64,000 bases of DNA, from assembly GCA_963794185.1 (NCBI GenBank), contig CAWCDM010000144.1, positions 102,743 through 166,742 of the forward strand, read 5' to 3'. Below the pieces are notes generated by a model, which was not told where the DNA came from, did no database searches, and was given only the letters and a program-made list of their open reading frames with translations. Both the position numbers and the translations under genes were made by a program. Every line of letters starts with the position of its first letter. The stretch's first letter is position 1. Origin of the DNA: JAMXLO01 sp963794185 (GTDB lineage Bacteria; Pseudomonadota; Alphaproteobacteria; Acetobacterales; Acetobacteraceae). This document shows positions 27,804-36,458 of this stretch, piece by piece.

Positions 27804-28610
27804 TCAGTTCGCAGCGTAGGGCGGCTTGTCCAGACCGGCGGGTGACAGCGTGAAGATCTCGCAACCGGCCTCGGTCACCCCGATCATGTGCTCGAACTGC
27901 GCCGACAGGCTGCGGTCGCGCGTCACCGCCGTCCAGCCGTCGTCCAGCACCTTCACCTCCGGCCGGCCGGCGTTCACCATTGGCTCGATGGTGAAGAACA
28001 TGCCGGGGCGCAGGATCGGGCCCTCGCCGGGGCGGCCGAAATGCAGGACGTTCGGCGGCTCGTGGAAGCGCCGGCCGATGCCATGACCGCAGAAGTCGCG
28101 CACCACGCTGAAGCGCTGGTGCTCCACGTAGTTCTGGATGACATGGCCCACATCGCCCAATGTCGCGCCGGGCTTCACCGCGCGAACGCCCCGCATCATC
28201 GCCTCGTAGGTCACGTCCATCAGGTTGCGCGCCCGCGTCGAGGCCGCGCCGGCCACATACATGCGCGAGGAATCGCCGTGCCAGCCGTTCAGGATCACGG
28301 TGACGTCGATGTTGAGGATGTCGCCGCTCTCCAGCTTCCGCTCGGCGGGGATGCCATGGCACACTACGTGGTTGATCGAGGTGCAGATAGACTTCGGGTA
28401 GCCGCGGTAGTTGAGCGGCGCCGGCACCGCGCCATGGGCGGTGATGAATTCGTGGCACAGCGCGTCGAGCGTGCCGGTCGAGACCCCGGGCCGCACATGC
28501 GGCACGATCATGTCCAGCGTCTCGGCCGCGAGCCGGCCGGCAGCCCGCATCGCGGCGAAATCCTCCGGCGCGTGGATGGTGATGCGTCTCGCGTCGGCTC
28601 CGCCGTCCAT
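27804..28610 (-). CDS. map: Methionine aminopeptidase, type I
   Basis: 268 residues, intact. Pita-bread fold with the metal ligands visible in ILNIDVTVILNGWHGDSSRM (two Asp), GHGIGRRFHEPPNVLHFG (His), FFTIEPMVNAG (Glu) and FEHMIGVTEAGCEIFT (Glu). TSINHVVCHGIP is the substrate-side His motif. Removes the initiator Met from nascent proteins. Starts with MDGGADARRITIHAPEDFAA; a slightly later start is possible because the first residues are not conserved. Confidence 0.95.
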   Translation of the reverse strand: MDGGADARRITIHAPEDFAAMRAAGRLAAETLDMIVPHVRPGVSTGTLDALCHEFITAHGAVPAPLNYRGYPKSICTSINHVVCHGIPAERKLESGDILNIDVTVILNGWHGDSSRMYVAGAASTRARNLMDVTYEAMMRGVRAVKPGATLGDVGHVIQNYVEHQRFSVVRDFCGHGIGRRFHEPPNVLHFGRPGEGPILRPGMFFTIEPMVNAGRPEVKVLDDGWTAVTRDRSLSAQFEHMIGVTEAGCEIFTLSPAGLDKPPYAAN

Positions 28611-28876
28611 CGCCTCTGCTCTCCGTCCGCCCTGGCACTGCCTGGTAGACTGGAAAGATGCGCAACCGTGCGGCCGCGTGCAAGACCATTGGCAGTGGTC
28701 CGGTGGACAGGAGCCGGTTCGCGATGGATAGAACTGTTTACTGATCGCCCGTCACTGACTACTGATCCGCCGATGACCAGACCCAACCCGGCGCCAAGGC
28801 GGCTGAATAGGGTTCGTGATGCCCAACCGGGCGAGCGCCTGGCCAGGCTGCCCGCGCCCCGTGAGGCGCGGGACTG
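28611..28876. other. Intergenic region between divergent map and rpiA
   Basis: About 265 bp that should hold both promoters. I see no clear -35/-10 pair and no gene. A short GTCACTGACTACTGATC-type stretch near 28750 resembles, in reverse, one near 20850, but it is too short to call a repeat. Confidence 0.3.
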
Positions 28877-29584
28877 ATGGACCGCAAGGCTGCGAGGGAT
28901 GCCCAGAAGCGTGCCGCGGCCGAAGCCGCGGCTGCGATGGTTGAGGACGGCATGGTGGTCGGCCTGGGAACCGGCTCGACCGCTTGGTTTGCCATCGAGG
29001 CGCTGATCCGCCGGGTCCGCGAAGGCCTCCGCATCCTCGGCATTACGACCTCGGAGCGCAGCGATGCCCAGGCGCGCGCCGGCGGCATCCCGCTCACGAC
29101 CTTTGCCGAGCACCGCCGGCTGGACATCACGATCGACGGGGCGGACGAGATCGCAACCGGTTCGCTCCATCTGATCAAGGGCCTCGGCGGCGCCCTGCTG
29201 CGGGAGAAGATTGTCGCCGCGGCGTCCGATCGGTTGGTGATCGTCGCCGATGCGAGGAAGCTGGTCGATCGGCTCGGCGGAACGGCAAAGCTGCCCATCG
29301 AGATCGTGCCGTTCGGCTGGCAGACGACAGCCGAACGGCTGGCGCGGCTGGGAGCCGACCCGGTGCTGCGAGGTGACGAGGCGTCACCCTTCCACACGGA
29401 CGGCGGCAATCTGATCCTTGACTGCGACTTCGGCCCGATCGCCGATCCGGCCGCGCTGGACGAGGCCATCGGCCAGACGATCGGCGTGGTCGAGACCGGG
29501 CTGTTCATCGGCATGGCCAGCATGGCCCTGGTCGCCGACCACACCGGCGTCCATCGGATCGTCAGCTCGTCGACCGATCACTGA
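28877..29584 (+). CDS. rpiA: Ribose-5-phosphate isomerase A
   Basis: 235 residues, intact. Diagnostic blocks: MVVGLGTGSTAWFAIEALIR (phosphate loop), DITIDGADEIATGSLHLIKG (D-G-A-D-E), GGALLREKIVAAASDRLVIV with catalytic Glu and Lys, KLPIEIVPFGWQTTAERL and SPFHTDGGNLILDCDFGPI. Interconverts ribose 5-phosphate and ribulose 5-phosphate in the pentose phosphate pathway. Preceded by the divergent map gene and followed by a VapBC module. Confidence 0.96.
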   Translation: MDRKAARDAQKRAAAEAAAAMVEDGMVVGLGTGSTAWFAIEALIRRVREGLRILGITTSERSDAQARAGGIPLTTFAEHRRLDITIDGADEIATGSLHLIKGLGGALLREKIVAAASDRLVIVADARKLVDRLGGTAKLPIEIVPFGWQTTAERLARLGADPVLRGDEASPFHTDGGNLILDCDFGPIADPAALDEAIGQTIGVVETGLFIGMASMALVADHTGVHRIVSSSTDH

Positions 29585-29668
29585 CTGGCGCCCCGCGGGT
29601 GGCCCCTACTCTTCCCTTGCTCTGCACCCCATGTGTACGTATTGTGTGTCCACAGATCAGGCAGACCG

Positions 29669-29917
29669 ATGTCAACGCGAACCGTTCAGGTCAGGGAGTT
29701 CCGTGAGGGCCTAGCCGCCTTTCTTCGGGAGGTGGAGCACGGCGCGGAAATTGTTGTGATGGCGCGCAAGCGTCCGGTTGCTCGGCTCGTACCGCCGGCG
29801 CCGGCTGGGCGCCGGCCGCTGGGCCTGATGCGCGGCAAGATCAGGATCGCGCCCGACTTCAACGAAACTCCGGCCGAAATCATCGCCGCCATGGAAGGGG
29901 GCACCGAGCAGGCGTGA
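29669..29917 (+). CDS. Phd/YefM-type antitoxin (VapB role)
   Basis: 82 residues from ATG 29669: MSTRTVQVREFREGLAAFLR, then VEHGAEIVVMARKRPVARLV, the Phd/YefM DNA-binding fold. The tail (IRIAPDFNETPAEIIAAMEG) is the usual toxin-covering segment with E-x-x-A-A-M-E-G. An in-frame upstream ATG at 29633 adds residues without family similarity. Overlaps the PIN toxin gene by four bases (29914-29917). Confidence 0.88.
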   Translation: MSTRTVQVREFREGLAAFLREVEHGAEIVVMARKRPVARLVPPAPAGRRPLGLMRGKIRIAPDFNETPAEIIAAMEGGTEQA

Positions 29918-30306
29918 GATACCTGCTCGACACGCACGTGGTCCTGTGGATGCTCGACGATTCACCGCAGCTCGGCCGCCGGTTGCGCGAGCAGATCACC
30001 GATCCGGCAAATGACGTATATGTCAGCGTCGTGAGCGTCTGGGAAATGGCACTCAAGGCCCGTATCGGCAAACTCGAGGCCGATATCGGAGAGGTCATTG
30101 GTTATCTTGCCCCGACGGGACTACGCCTGCTCGACCTGCGGCCCGCACATCTGATGCAACTCGCGGTGTTGCCCGTGGTGCCGCGTCATCGAGATCCATT
30201 CGACCACCTACTGATCGCGACCGCACAGGCAGAGCGGCTGTGTCTGGTGACCGATGACACACATGCATCACGCTACGCCGTCGATTACGTCAGGCCATCC
30301 AGGTGA
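29914..30306 (+). CDS. PIN-domain ribonuclease toxin, VapC-type
   Basis: 130 residues starting from GTG 29914. MRYLLDTHVVLWMLDD has the first acidic residue, SVVSVWEMALKARIGKL the conserved Glu, and RDPFDHLLIATAQAERLCLV the Asp cluster, followed by VTDD. The SVWE-x-x-x-K-x-x-x-G-K-L pattern places it in the Sll0205-like PIN subgroup. VapC toxins cleave RNA, often tRNA. Complete, so this module looks functional, unlike the damaged HigBA pair at 12.3-12.7 kb. Confidence 0.9.
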   Translation: MRYLLDTHVVLWMLDDSPQLGRRLREQITDPANDVYVSVVSVWEMALKARIGKLEADIGEVIGYLAPTGLRLLDLRPAHLMQLAVLPVVPRHRDPFDHLLIATAQAERLCLVTDDTHASRYAVDYVRPSR

Positions 30307-30327
30307 CCTCTCGTGTAGGACCGGTTG

Positions 30328-31551
30328 CTACCGGCTCGCCACCTGCCGCTGATCCGGGCGCAGGACAATGCATGGTGTCCTGCGGTGTGCCAGCACGGAG
30401 CAGGTGCTCTGCGCTTCGGCGGCCGTCAGGCCGAGTACCTGCGCTCGCCAGGTGGTCCTGCCGTGCAGGCCGGCCGGTTCGACCCGCGCCTCGCCATCGT
30501 CGGCGGCGCGACGGGCGTTGGCTGCGGCCTCATGCGCGGCCTTCTCGCTGGCATAGCTGCCGACCTGGATTCCCCAGACGCTTGCCGGCGGTGCTGGTCT
30601 GCCACGGGCCGACTGGCGGACAGGCTGATCGGCCACGGAAGCGGCGTGGGCTGAACTGACCAGGCTGGGAAGCCGGCTCGCCACGCTGGTTGGGCGGTCC
30701 AACGGCACGTCCAGTTGCTCGAAGCCCTGGTTCAGCAAGGCGGCCATGTGCACGTCGCGTTCCGGGTTCGACGCAGCGCCGAGCACGACGCCGATCAGCC
30801 GCACCCCGCCGCGCATGGCGCTGGTTACGAGGTTGTGGCCGGACGCTTCGGTGTAGCCGGTCTTCATGCCATCGGCACCAGGATACGATGCCAGCATGCG
30901 GTCATGGTTGAAGATCACGCGGCCATGGAACGTGAAGCTTCGCGTGCTGAAATATGGATAGAACCCCGGGAAATCCCCCAACAGGTGGCGTGCCAGGACA
31001 GCCAGGTCCCGTGCCGTGCTCCACTGATCCGGATCCGGCAGGCCCGAGGCATTGGTGAAGGTGGTGCGGCTCATGCCGAGCGCGCGGGCGCGCAGGGTCA
31101 TCATCTGGGCGAACCGCTCCTCGGAGCCGCCGAGCAGTTCGCCCAGCGCCGCGGCAGCGTCGTTGGCCGACTTGGTGACCAGCCCCAGGATAGCCTCTTC
31201 CACCGTTATCCGCGTGGCCGGCGTGATGCCGAGCTTGGATGGCTGCATCGAAGCGGCGCGCGCCGATACGGGCACGAGTTGGTCGGCCGTGATGCGCCGG
31301 TCGCGCAGAGCCTCGAACACCATATAGAGGGTCATGAGCTTGGCGAGGCTCGCCGGATGGCGGGACGCATCCGGGTTCGCCGCTTCGAGCACGTTCCCGG
31401 TACCGGCATCGATCACCATCGAACTGTAGCGCTCTGAGCCGATCTGCGCCCGCGCGGCAACCGGAAGCAGGCCGGCGAGGATGACCAGGAGCGAGACCAG
31501 GGGGGCCGGACACAAGCAGAAATTGCGCCGATGGCGCCCAGGCCTGGCCAT
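30328..31551 (-). CDS. D-alanyl-D-alanine carboxypeptidase (peptidase S11) with SPOR domain
   Basis: From ATG 31551, MARPGRHRRN and a hydrophobic SLLVILAGLLPVAARA form a signal peptide. Penicillin-binding motifs are ASLAKLM (S-x-x-K nucleophile), KSANDAAAAL (S-A-N) and GADGMKTGYTEASGH (K-T-G). After the catalytic domain and a linker, WGIQVGSYASEKAAHEAAAN onward is a C-terminal SPOR domain that binds denuded septal glycan. The enzyme trims pentapeptides in the periplasm and the SPOR domain would target it to division sites. Length ~407 residues. Confidence 0.92.
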   Translation of the reverse strand: MARPGRHRRNFCLCPAPLVSLLVILAGLLPVAARAQIGSERYSSMVIDAGTGNVLEAANPDASRHPASLAKLMTLYMVFEALRDRRITADQLVPVSARAASMQPSKLGITPATRITVEEAILGLVTKSANDAAAALGELLGGSEERFAQMMTLRARALGMSRTTFTNASGLPDPDQWSTARDLAVLARHLLGDFPGFYPYFSTRSFTFHGRVIFNHDRMLASYPGADGMKTGYTEASGHNLVTSAMRGGVRLIGVVLGAASNPERDVHMAALLNQGFEQLDVPLDRPTSVASRLPSLVSSAHAASVADQPVRQSARGRPAPPASVWGIQVGSYASEKAAHEAAANARRAADDGEARVEPAGLHGRTTWRAQVLGLTAAEAQSTCSVLAHRRTPCIVLRPDQRQVASR

Positions 31552-31715
31552 TCCTGCGTCCCCTTCGCTCCGTCCTGGGAACTCTAGGAGCCGTCCGCCG
31601 CACCTGTCCAGCCAAAAACCGACATGAAAAGAGAAATAATTGAATGCCTTATGGGCGACTGCTTGCATGGGCGATGCGGCACATGGATAGCAGTCGAAGA
31701 CGGTTTCAAGAACTT

Positions 31716-31790
31716 TTGTGCAGTGCACAATAAATCGCTTGATCGGGCATCTTCATCCGCCTATATTCCGTGTTGTGCTGCATTGCAGCA
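31716..31790 (+). promoter_or_regulatory. Phasin promoter with two palindromic operators
   Basis: TTGATC (31739-31744) and TATATT (31762-31767) with a 17-bp spacer make a good sigma70-type promoter. It is bracketed by two palindromes with 7-bp arms and a one-base centre: TTGTGCAGTGCACAA (31716-31730) upstream of -35 and TGCTGCATTGCAGCA (31776-31790) at the expected start site. TGCA-rich palindromes fit the sites of PhaR-type repressors of phasin genes. The rest of 31552-31863 holds no gene. Confidence 0.65.
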
Positions 31791-31863
31791 AAGCGAATTG
31801 GCAACTTACCGGACGGGCCGCGACCTCCATTGAGGCCACCGTCTTACCCAGGAGATCAAGCAC

Positions 31864-32385
31864 ATGACAATCAAGCCGAAATCGATGGAAGCCGCAGGCA
31901 TGGCCGAAGATAGCGTGGCGAATGCCGCCGGCAAGGGCTTCGAGACGACCGTGACCGGGCTGAAGGACGGGATGTCCCAGGCAGTCGCAGGCCTCACGGA
32001 AACACAGGAAAAGGTCAAGGCAGGTATGGACAAGGCAATGAAGACCGCCGAAGAGCTCGTGGCGTTTAGCCAGGGCAACGTCGAGGCGATGGTGAAGTCC
32101 GGTCAGGTCTGGGCCGCCGGCGTGCAGGACATCAGCAAGCAGATCGCGGCCACCGCCCAGGCCTCGTTCGACGAGACGGTGTCGACGTTCAAGGCACTTT
32201 CCTCGGTGAGGTCGCTCAAGGACGCGTTGGAGTTGCAGACCAGCTTTGCCCGCGCGACCATGGAGAAGACTCTGGCCGAGTCCGGCAAGCTGACCGACGC
32301 GTCGATGAAGCTGACGGAGCAGGCGCTGGCGCCGCTGACCGCACGCGTCAGCCTGGCGGTGGAGAAGTTCGCCAAGTCGGCCTGA
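31864..32385 (+). CDS. Phasin family protein
   Basis: 173 residues, mostly amphipathic helix: VTGLKDGMSQAVAGLTETQE, EELVAFSQGNVEAMVKSGQV with WAAGVQDISKQIAATAQ, and LELQTSFARATMEKTLAESG. This follows the phasin pattern, including the F-x-Q-G-N-x-E-A segment. Phasins coat polyhydroxyalkanoate granules and influence their size. A strong AGGAG ribosome site precedes the ATG by about 8 bases. No PHA synthase or depolymerase gene lies in the window. The upstream operators suggest repression that is released when granules form. Confidence 0.88.
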   Translation: MTIKPKSMEAAGMAEDSVANAAGKGFETTVTGLKDGMSQAVAGLTETQEKVKAGMDKAMKTAEELVAFSQGNVEAMVKSGQVWAAGVQDISKQIAATAQASFDETVSTFKALSSVRSLKDALELQTSFARATMEKTLAESGKLTDASMKLTEQALAPLTARVSLAVEKFAKSA

Positions 32386-32475
32386 CGACCAGGTCGGCCT
32401 TCCCAAGGGGTCGACGCGCGACGGACGGGCAAGGGCGCCGGCTCCCCTCCCCCGGGCAGCCCTGGTTCGGACGGA

Positions 32476-32508
32476 AGAAGGCCCTGGCGACCCGCCAGGG
32501 CCTTCTTC
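32476..32508 (+). terminator. Strong hairpin terminator after the phasin gene
   Basis: A perfect 15-bp stem: AAGAAGGCCCTGGCG (32476-32490), 3-nt loop ACC, and CGCCAGGGCCTTCTT (32494-32508). The 3' arm ends CTTCTTC rather than a pure T run; the A-rich 5' end and T-rich 3' end suit termination in either direction. Confidence 0.75.
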
Positions 32509-32695
32509 ATGTCCGGAACGCGAACTGAATCTTTGCCGCGTCTATGCTCTTTTATCCTTGGGCCAGGTTCCGATATGGTTCGTGCTTCGATGGTCGGCGG
32601 GAAGGGGCGCTCGTGCCGGTCTTGCCAGGCAGGCTTGCCCGGATGACGTGGCCCGGATGGACTGGGATGTCGCGACAGGTGGACGTGGAAGAAAG

Positions 32696-33028
32696 ATGAG
32701 CGACGGCGACAGGCGCGGCGGCAACAATGACGCCCCGAATACCGGCGTGGTGGTCAAGGCGCGGCCGAAGACGCGCAAACCGGCGATGTACAAGGTGCTC
32801 ATGCTGAACGACGACTACACGCCGATGGAGTTTGTCGTTCATGTTCTGGAACGTTTTTTTCAGAAATCGCGGGAAGAGGCCACCAGAATCATGCTACATG
32901 TCCACCGCCGCGGCGTCGGCGTCTGCGGCGTCTATACCTATGAGGTGGCCGAGACGAAGGTGACCCAGGTGATGGATCTGGCCCGCCAGAACCAGCACCC
33001 CCTGCAATGCACAATCGAGAAGGAATGA
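32696..33028 (+). CDS. clpS: ATP-dependent Clp protease adaptor ClpS
   Basis: 110 residues from ATG 32696, reached through an AAAG purine-rich ribosome site. The folded core YKVLMLNDDYTPMEFVVHVL contains the N-D-D-x-T-P-M-E-F motif that binds N-degron residues, and MLHVHRRGVGVCGVYTYEVA completes the pocket. The N-terminal ~30 residues are the flexible extension that engages ClpA. Delivers N-end-rule substrates to ClpAP. clpA follows 139 bp downstream, the usual pairing. Confidence 0.96.
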   Translation: MSDGDRRGGNNDAPNTGVVVKARPKTRKPAMYKVLMLNDDYTPMEFVVHVLERFFQKSREEATRIMLHVHRRGVGVCGVYTYEVAETKVTQVMDLARQNQHPLQCTIEKE

Positions 33029-33167
33029 TTGCATGGATTCGGTGTATACGTACCAGATGGGTGGGTGAACGTAGTACGGACTTTGCCTGAGTTGACGGCG
33101 CGCCAAACCGCCGGGGATGATCGGATTCCAGCTTACGGACTTTCAGCGCGTAGGAGCGTCGACGACC

Positions 33168-35513
33168 ATGCTTTCACGTAACCTCGAACAGACGCTGCAC
33201 CGCGCCCTGTCGCTGGCGAGTGACCGCCGTCACGAGTATGCGACCCTCGAGCACCTGCTGCTCGGCCTGGCCGACGACACGGATGCCGCGACCGTCCTGC
33301 GCGCCTGTGGCGTGGACCTCGACAAGCTGCGCGGCGATCTGTCCGAATTCCTCGACAAGGACCTGGCCGGCTTGGCGACCGACCGGGCGGGCGATCCGAA
33401 GCCGACCGCCGGGTTCCAGCGCGTGGTCCAGCGTGCCGCGATTCATGTCCAGTCCTCGGGCCGGGACGAAGTCACCGGCGCCAATGTGCTGGTCGCGCTG
33501 TTCTCGGAGCGCGAAAGCCATGCCGTGTATTTCCTGCAATTACAGGACATGACCCGGCTCGATGCGGTGAATTTCATCAGCCACGGCATCGCCAAGGCGC
33601 CTGGCCGCACGACGCAGCGCCCGGTGCAGGGCACCGGGAGCCAGCCCGAGTCGCACCAGGAGCAGGAGCGCGAGGAAAAGCCGAATCGGCGCAATCAGGA
33701 CGCGCTGTCGAACTATTGCGTGAATTTGAACAAGAAGGCGATGGCGGGGAAGATCGACCCGCTGATCGGCCGCGAGCCGGAAATCGAGCGCACGATCCAG
33801 ATCCTCTGCCGGCGGACCAAGAACAATCCGCTCTATGTCGGTGATCCGGGCGTCGGCAAGACCGCGATCGCCGAGGGCCTTGCGAAGCGGATCGTGGAGG
33901 GCGACGTGCCGGAGGTGCTGGGCCGCTCCACCATCTATGCGCTCGACATGGGCGCGCTGCTCGCCGGCACGCGGTATCGCGGCGACTTCGAGGAGCGGCT
34001 CAAGGCGGTGGTGTCGGAGTTGGAGAACCAGCAGGGCGCCATCCTGTTCATCGACGAGATCCACACGGTGATCGGCGCAGGGGCGACCAGCGGCGGCGCC
34101 ATGGATGCCTCCAACCTGCTGAAGCCAGCGCTGGCGTCGGGCAACCTGCGCTGCATCGGCTCCACCACCTACAAGGAATTCCGCAACTACTTCGAGAAGG
34201 ACCGCGCGCTGGTCCGCCGCTTCCAGAAGATCGACGTGAACGAGCCGACCCTGGAAGACAGCGTGAAGATTCTCCGGGGTTTGAAGGCGAACTACGAGAA
34301 GCACCACAAGGTGCGCTATACCGACGAGGCGATCCGCGCCGCGGTGGAGCTGTCGGCGAAATACATCAACGACCGCAAGCTGCCCGACAAGGCGATCGAC
34401 GTGATCGACGAGGTCGGCGCCTCGCGCATGCTGCTGCCGGAGCACAAACGGCGGAAAACCGTCACGCTGCGGGATGTGGAGGAGATCGTCGCCAAGATCG
34501 CGCGGATTCCTCCGAAGTCCGTGTCCGCCGACGACAAGGAGACGCTGCGCAATCTCGAGCGCGACCTGAAGGCGATGGTGTTCGGCCAGGACAAGGCGAT
34601 CGAGGCGCTGTCGGCCGCGATCAAGCTGGCCCGGGCTGGGCTGCGCGAGCCAGAGAAGCCGATCGGCAACTACCTGTTCTGCGGCCCCACCGGCGTGGGC
34701 AAGACCGAGGTGGCGCGGCAGTTGGCATCGACCATGGGCATCGAGCTGATCCGCTTCGACATGTCGGAGTATATGGAGCGGCATTCCGTCAGCCGCCTGA
34801 TCGGCGCGCCGCCCGGCTATGTCGGCTTCGACCAGGGCGGGCTGCTGACCGACGCGATCGACCAGCATCCGCACGCGGTGCTGCTGCTGGACGAAATCGA
34901 GAAGGCGCATCCCGATCTGTTCAACATCCTGCTGCAGGTAATGGACCACGGGAAGCTGACCGACCACAACGGCAAGACGGTCGATTTCCGCAACGTGATC
35001 CTGATCATGACCACGAATGCGGGGGCGTCGGATCTCGCGAAGGAGGCGATCGGGTTCGGCCGCGAAGGGCGCGAGGGCGAGGACGAGGACGCGATCAAGC
35101 GTATGTTCACGCCGGAGTTCCGCAACCGGCTGGACGCGACGATTGCCTTCGCCGGCCTGACGCCGGAGATCGTCGGGCGCGTGGTCGAGAAATTCGTCAT
35201 GCAGCTCGAGGCGCAGCTCGCCGACCGCAACGTGACGATCGAGCTGAGCTCGGCGGCGAAGGAGTGGCTCGCCGAGCGCGGCTACGACAAGCTGTACGGC
35301 GCGCGTCCGCTGTCGCGCGTGATCCAGGAGTACATCAAGAAGCCGCTGGCTGAGGAGCTGCTGTTCGGCAAGCTGGTGAAGGGCGGCTCGGTGAAGGTCA
35401 CGATGAAGGACGGCAAGCTCGACTTTGACATCGTCGAGGCCCAGTTGCCTGCCCTGCCAAAGCCCGACGAAGACGGCGACGGCGGGACCGATCGCGAGGA
35501 AATCGAGGCGTAG
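33168..35513 (+). CDS. clpA: ATP-dependent Clp protease ATP-binding subunit ClpA
   Basis: 781 residues from ATG 33168 (MLSRNLEQTLHRALSLASDR), chosen over an upstream in-frame ATG because the Clp N-domain begins here. Two AAA+ modules: Walker A GDPGVGKTAIAEGLA with B region ILFIDEIHTVIGAG, and GPTGVGKTEVARQLA with LLLDEIEKAHPDLFN. The C-terminal D2 small domain has YGARPLSRVIQEYIKKPLAE. Unfolds proteins and feeds them to ClpP, using the ClpS adaptor encoded just upstream. Confidence 0.97.
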   Translation: MLSRNLEQTLHRALSLASDRRHEYATLEHLLLGLADDTDAATVLRACGVDLDKLRGDLSEFLDKDLAGLATDRAGDPKPTAGFQRVVQRAAIHVQSSGRDEVTGANVLVALFSERESHAVYFLQLQDMTRLDAVNFISHGIAKAPGRTTQRPVQGTGSQPESHQEQEREEKPNRRNQDALSNYCVNLNKKAMAGKIDPLIGREPEIERTIQILCRRTKNNPLYVGDPGVGKTAIAEGLAKRIVEGDVPEVLGRSTIYALDMGALLAGTRYRGDFEERLKAVVSELENQQGAILFIDEIHTVIGAGATSGGAMDASNLLKPALASGNLRCIGSTTYKEFRNYFEKDRALVRRFQKIDVNEPTLEDSVKILRGLKANYEKHHKVRYTDEAIRAAVELSAKYINDRKLPDKAIDVIDEVGASRMLLPEHKRRKTVTLRDVEEIVAKIARIPPKSVSADDKETLRNLERDLKAMVFGQDKAIEALSAAIKLARAGLREPEKPIGNYLFCGPTGVGKTEVARQLASTMGIELIRFDMSEYMERHSVSRLIGAPPGYVGFDQGGLLTDAIDQHPHAVLLLDEIEKAHPDLFNILLQVMDHGKLTDHNGKTVDFRNVILIMTTNAGASDLAKEAIGFGREGREGEDEDAIKRMFTPEFRNRLDATIAFAGLTPEIVGRVVEKFVMQLEAQLADRNVTIELSSAAKEWLAERGYDKLYGARPLSRVIQEYIKKPLAEELLFGKLVKGGSVKVTMKDGKLDFDIVEAQLPALPKPDEDGDGGTDREEIEA

Positions 35514-35524
35514 AGAGAACTCGG

Positions 35525-35642
35525 GTACACCTCGCCCACGAAGTGGGCGAGGTCGCGACGCTCAGCGTCGCGGGAGAGGGTGCCGCGGGATCCTCTCCCG
35601 CCGCGTTGCGGCGACCTCTCCCACTTCGTGGGCGAGGTGTAC
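35525..35642. repeat. Complete ~118-bp palindromic intergenic repeat (GTACACCTC family)
   Basis: Begins GTACACCTCGCCCACGAAG and ends CTTCGTGGGCGAGGTGTAC, so the ends are inverted copies. Inside are CCTCGCCCACGAAGTGGGCG-type hairpins, CGCGACGCTCAGCGTCGCG, and CTCTCCCGCCGCGTTGCGGC. It lies between convergent clpA and the CHI-like gene and could fold as a multi-hairpin terminator. Split copy at 21653 and 23051. Confidence 0.75.
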
Positions 35643-35755
35643 TTGCACTACTGCGCGCATTCGATGACCACGGTCCCGACCTTGTCGCCACGCTCCGCAA
35701 CTTCATGCGCCGTAGCGAACGCACAGGACTCTCCGATGTGAAAGAACCGCGGGGG

Positions 35756-36337
35756 CTACCCGCACGAGCCGCCAAGCAACCCTGTCTTGATCTCCGAATT
35801 TGGCGGGTCCGCGCCCAGCCAGATCGAGAGCAACGTCCTGGCGAAATCGTCGCCCTTGATCGTCCCCTTCACTGCCCCGTTCACGTTTACCGTGACGCCC
35901 ACACCTGGCCTGAAGCTGAAGGTCATCCGCTGGCCGGTCGCTATGTCGGTCATCCAGCCGTTGAGCATTGCGATGCGATCCTTCAAAGCCGGTAGCTGCC
36001 CTTTCGCATTGTTGGCAAAACCTTCGTCCCATGCGCTGGTTATGTCACCGGCGCCGACGTCGCGCACGAACTGAAGGATGAGCTCACTCGGTGTGGTTGA
36101 TCCGAGAAGGACGTTCGGATCGTTCGATGCCTTGGCCACATACAGTGCCGCGACGTAGACGTTGAGTGTGTGGAACACCTTGCGCATGCCAAGACCATTG
36201 AGCGTCAGATTGGTGCCTTCAACCTGCGCCTGCTCGGGGAAGCTGACCCCCCGGCATTCCTTGCCGTGCGCGACGCCAGCACCGAACGCCAATATCACCC
36301 CGATCACCAAGAGATTTCGTCCGAGAGCTGTCCTCAT
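35756..36337 (-). CDS. Exported chalcone isomerase-like domain protein
   Basis: 193 residues. MRTALGRNLLVIGVILAFGA and GVAHG form a signal peptide. The mature part opens GVSFPEQAQVEGTNLTLNGL and has MRKVFHTLNVYVAALYVAKA, the hallmark of the bacterial chalcone-isomerase-like family, then IVLQFVRDVGAG-like and RMTFSFRPGVGVTVNVNGAV. Bacterial members usually lack chalcone isomerase activity and are thought to bind small lipophilic ligands; function here is unknown. Last gene of the minus-strand run. Confidence 0.75.
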   Translation of the reverse strand: MRTALGRNLLVIGVILAFGAGVAHGKECRGVSFPEQAQVEGTNLTLNGLGMRKVFHTLNVYVAALYVAKASNDPNVLLGSTTPSELILQFVRDVGAGDITSAWDEGFANNAKGQLPALKDRIAMLNGWMTDIATGQRMTFSFRPGVGVTVNVNGAVKGTIKGDDFARTLLSIWLGADPPNSEIKTGLLGGSCG

Positions 36338-36458
36338 TTCATCAACTCCTTCACGTGTTTGCCTTCAATTCTCTGCCATGCGATGCATGGCACAACGTCG
36401 ATCGTGCCATCTCCCGGCCAAGTCTTGCAGGTGCCGCCGCCCCAGCGCGTCCGCCGCA

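Noticed and set aside
20837..28765. GATCGGTGGTCAGTGATA near 20850 and GTCACTGACTACTGATC near 28750 as a repeat pair
   Set aside because: Similarity covers only about 15 bases with mismatches, too little to support a repeat family from this window.
31624..31833. A 69-codon plus-strand frame upstream of the phasin gene
   Set aside because: It overlaps the phasin promoter and operators and has no similarity or suitable ribosome site.
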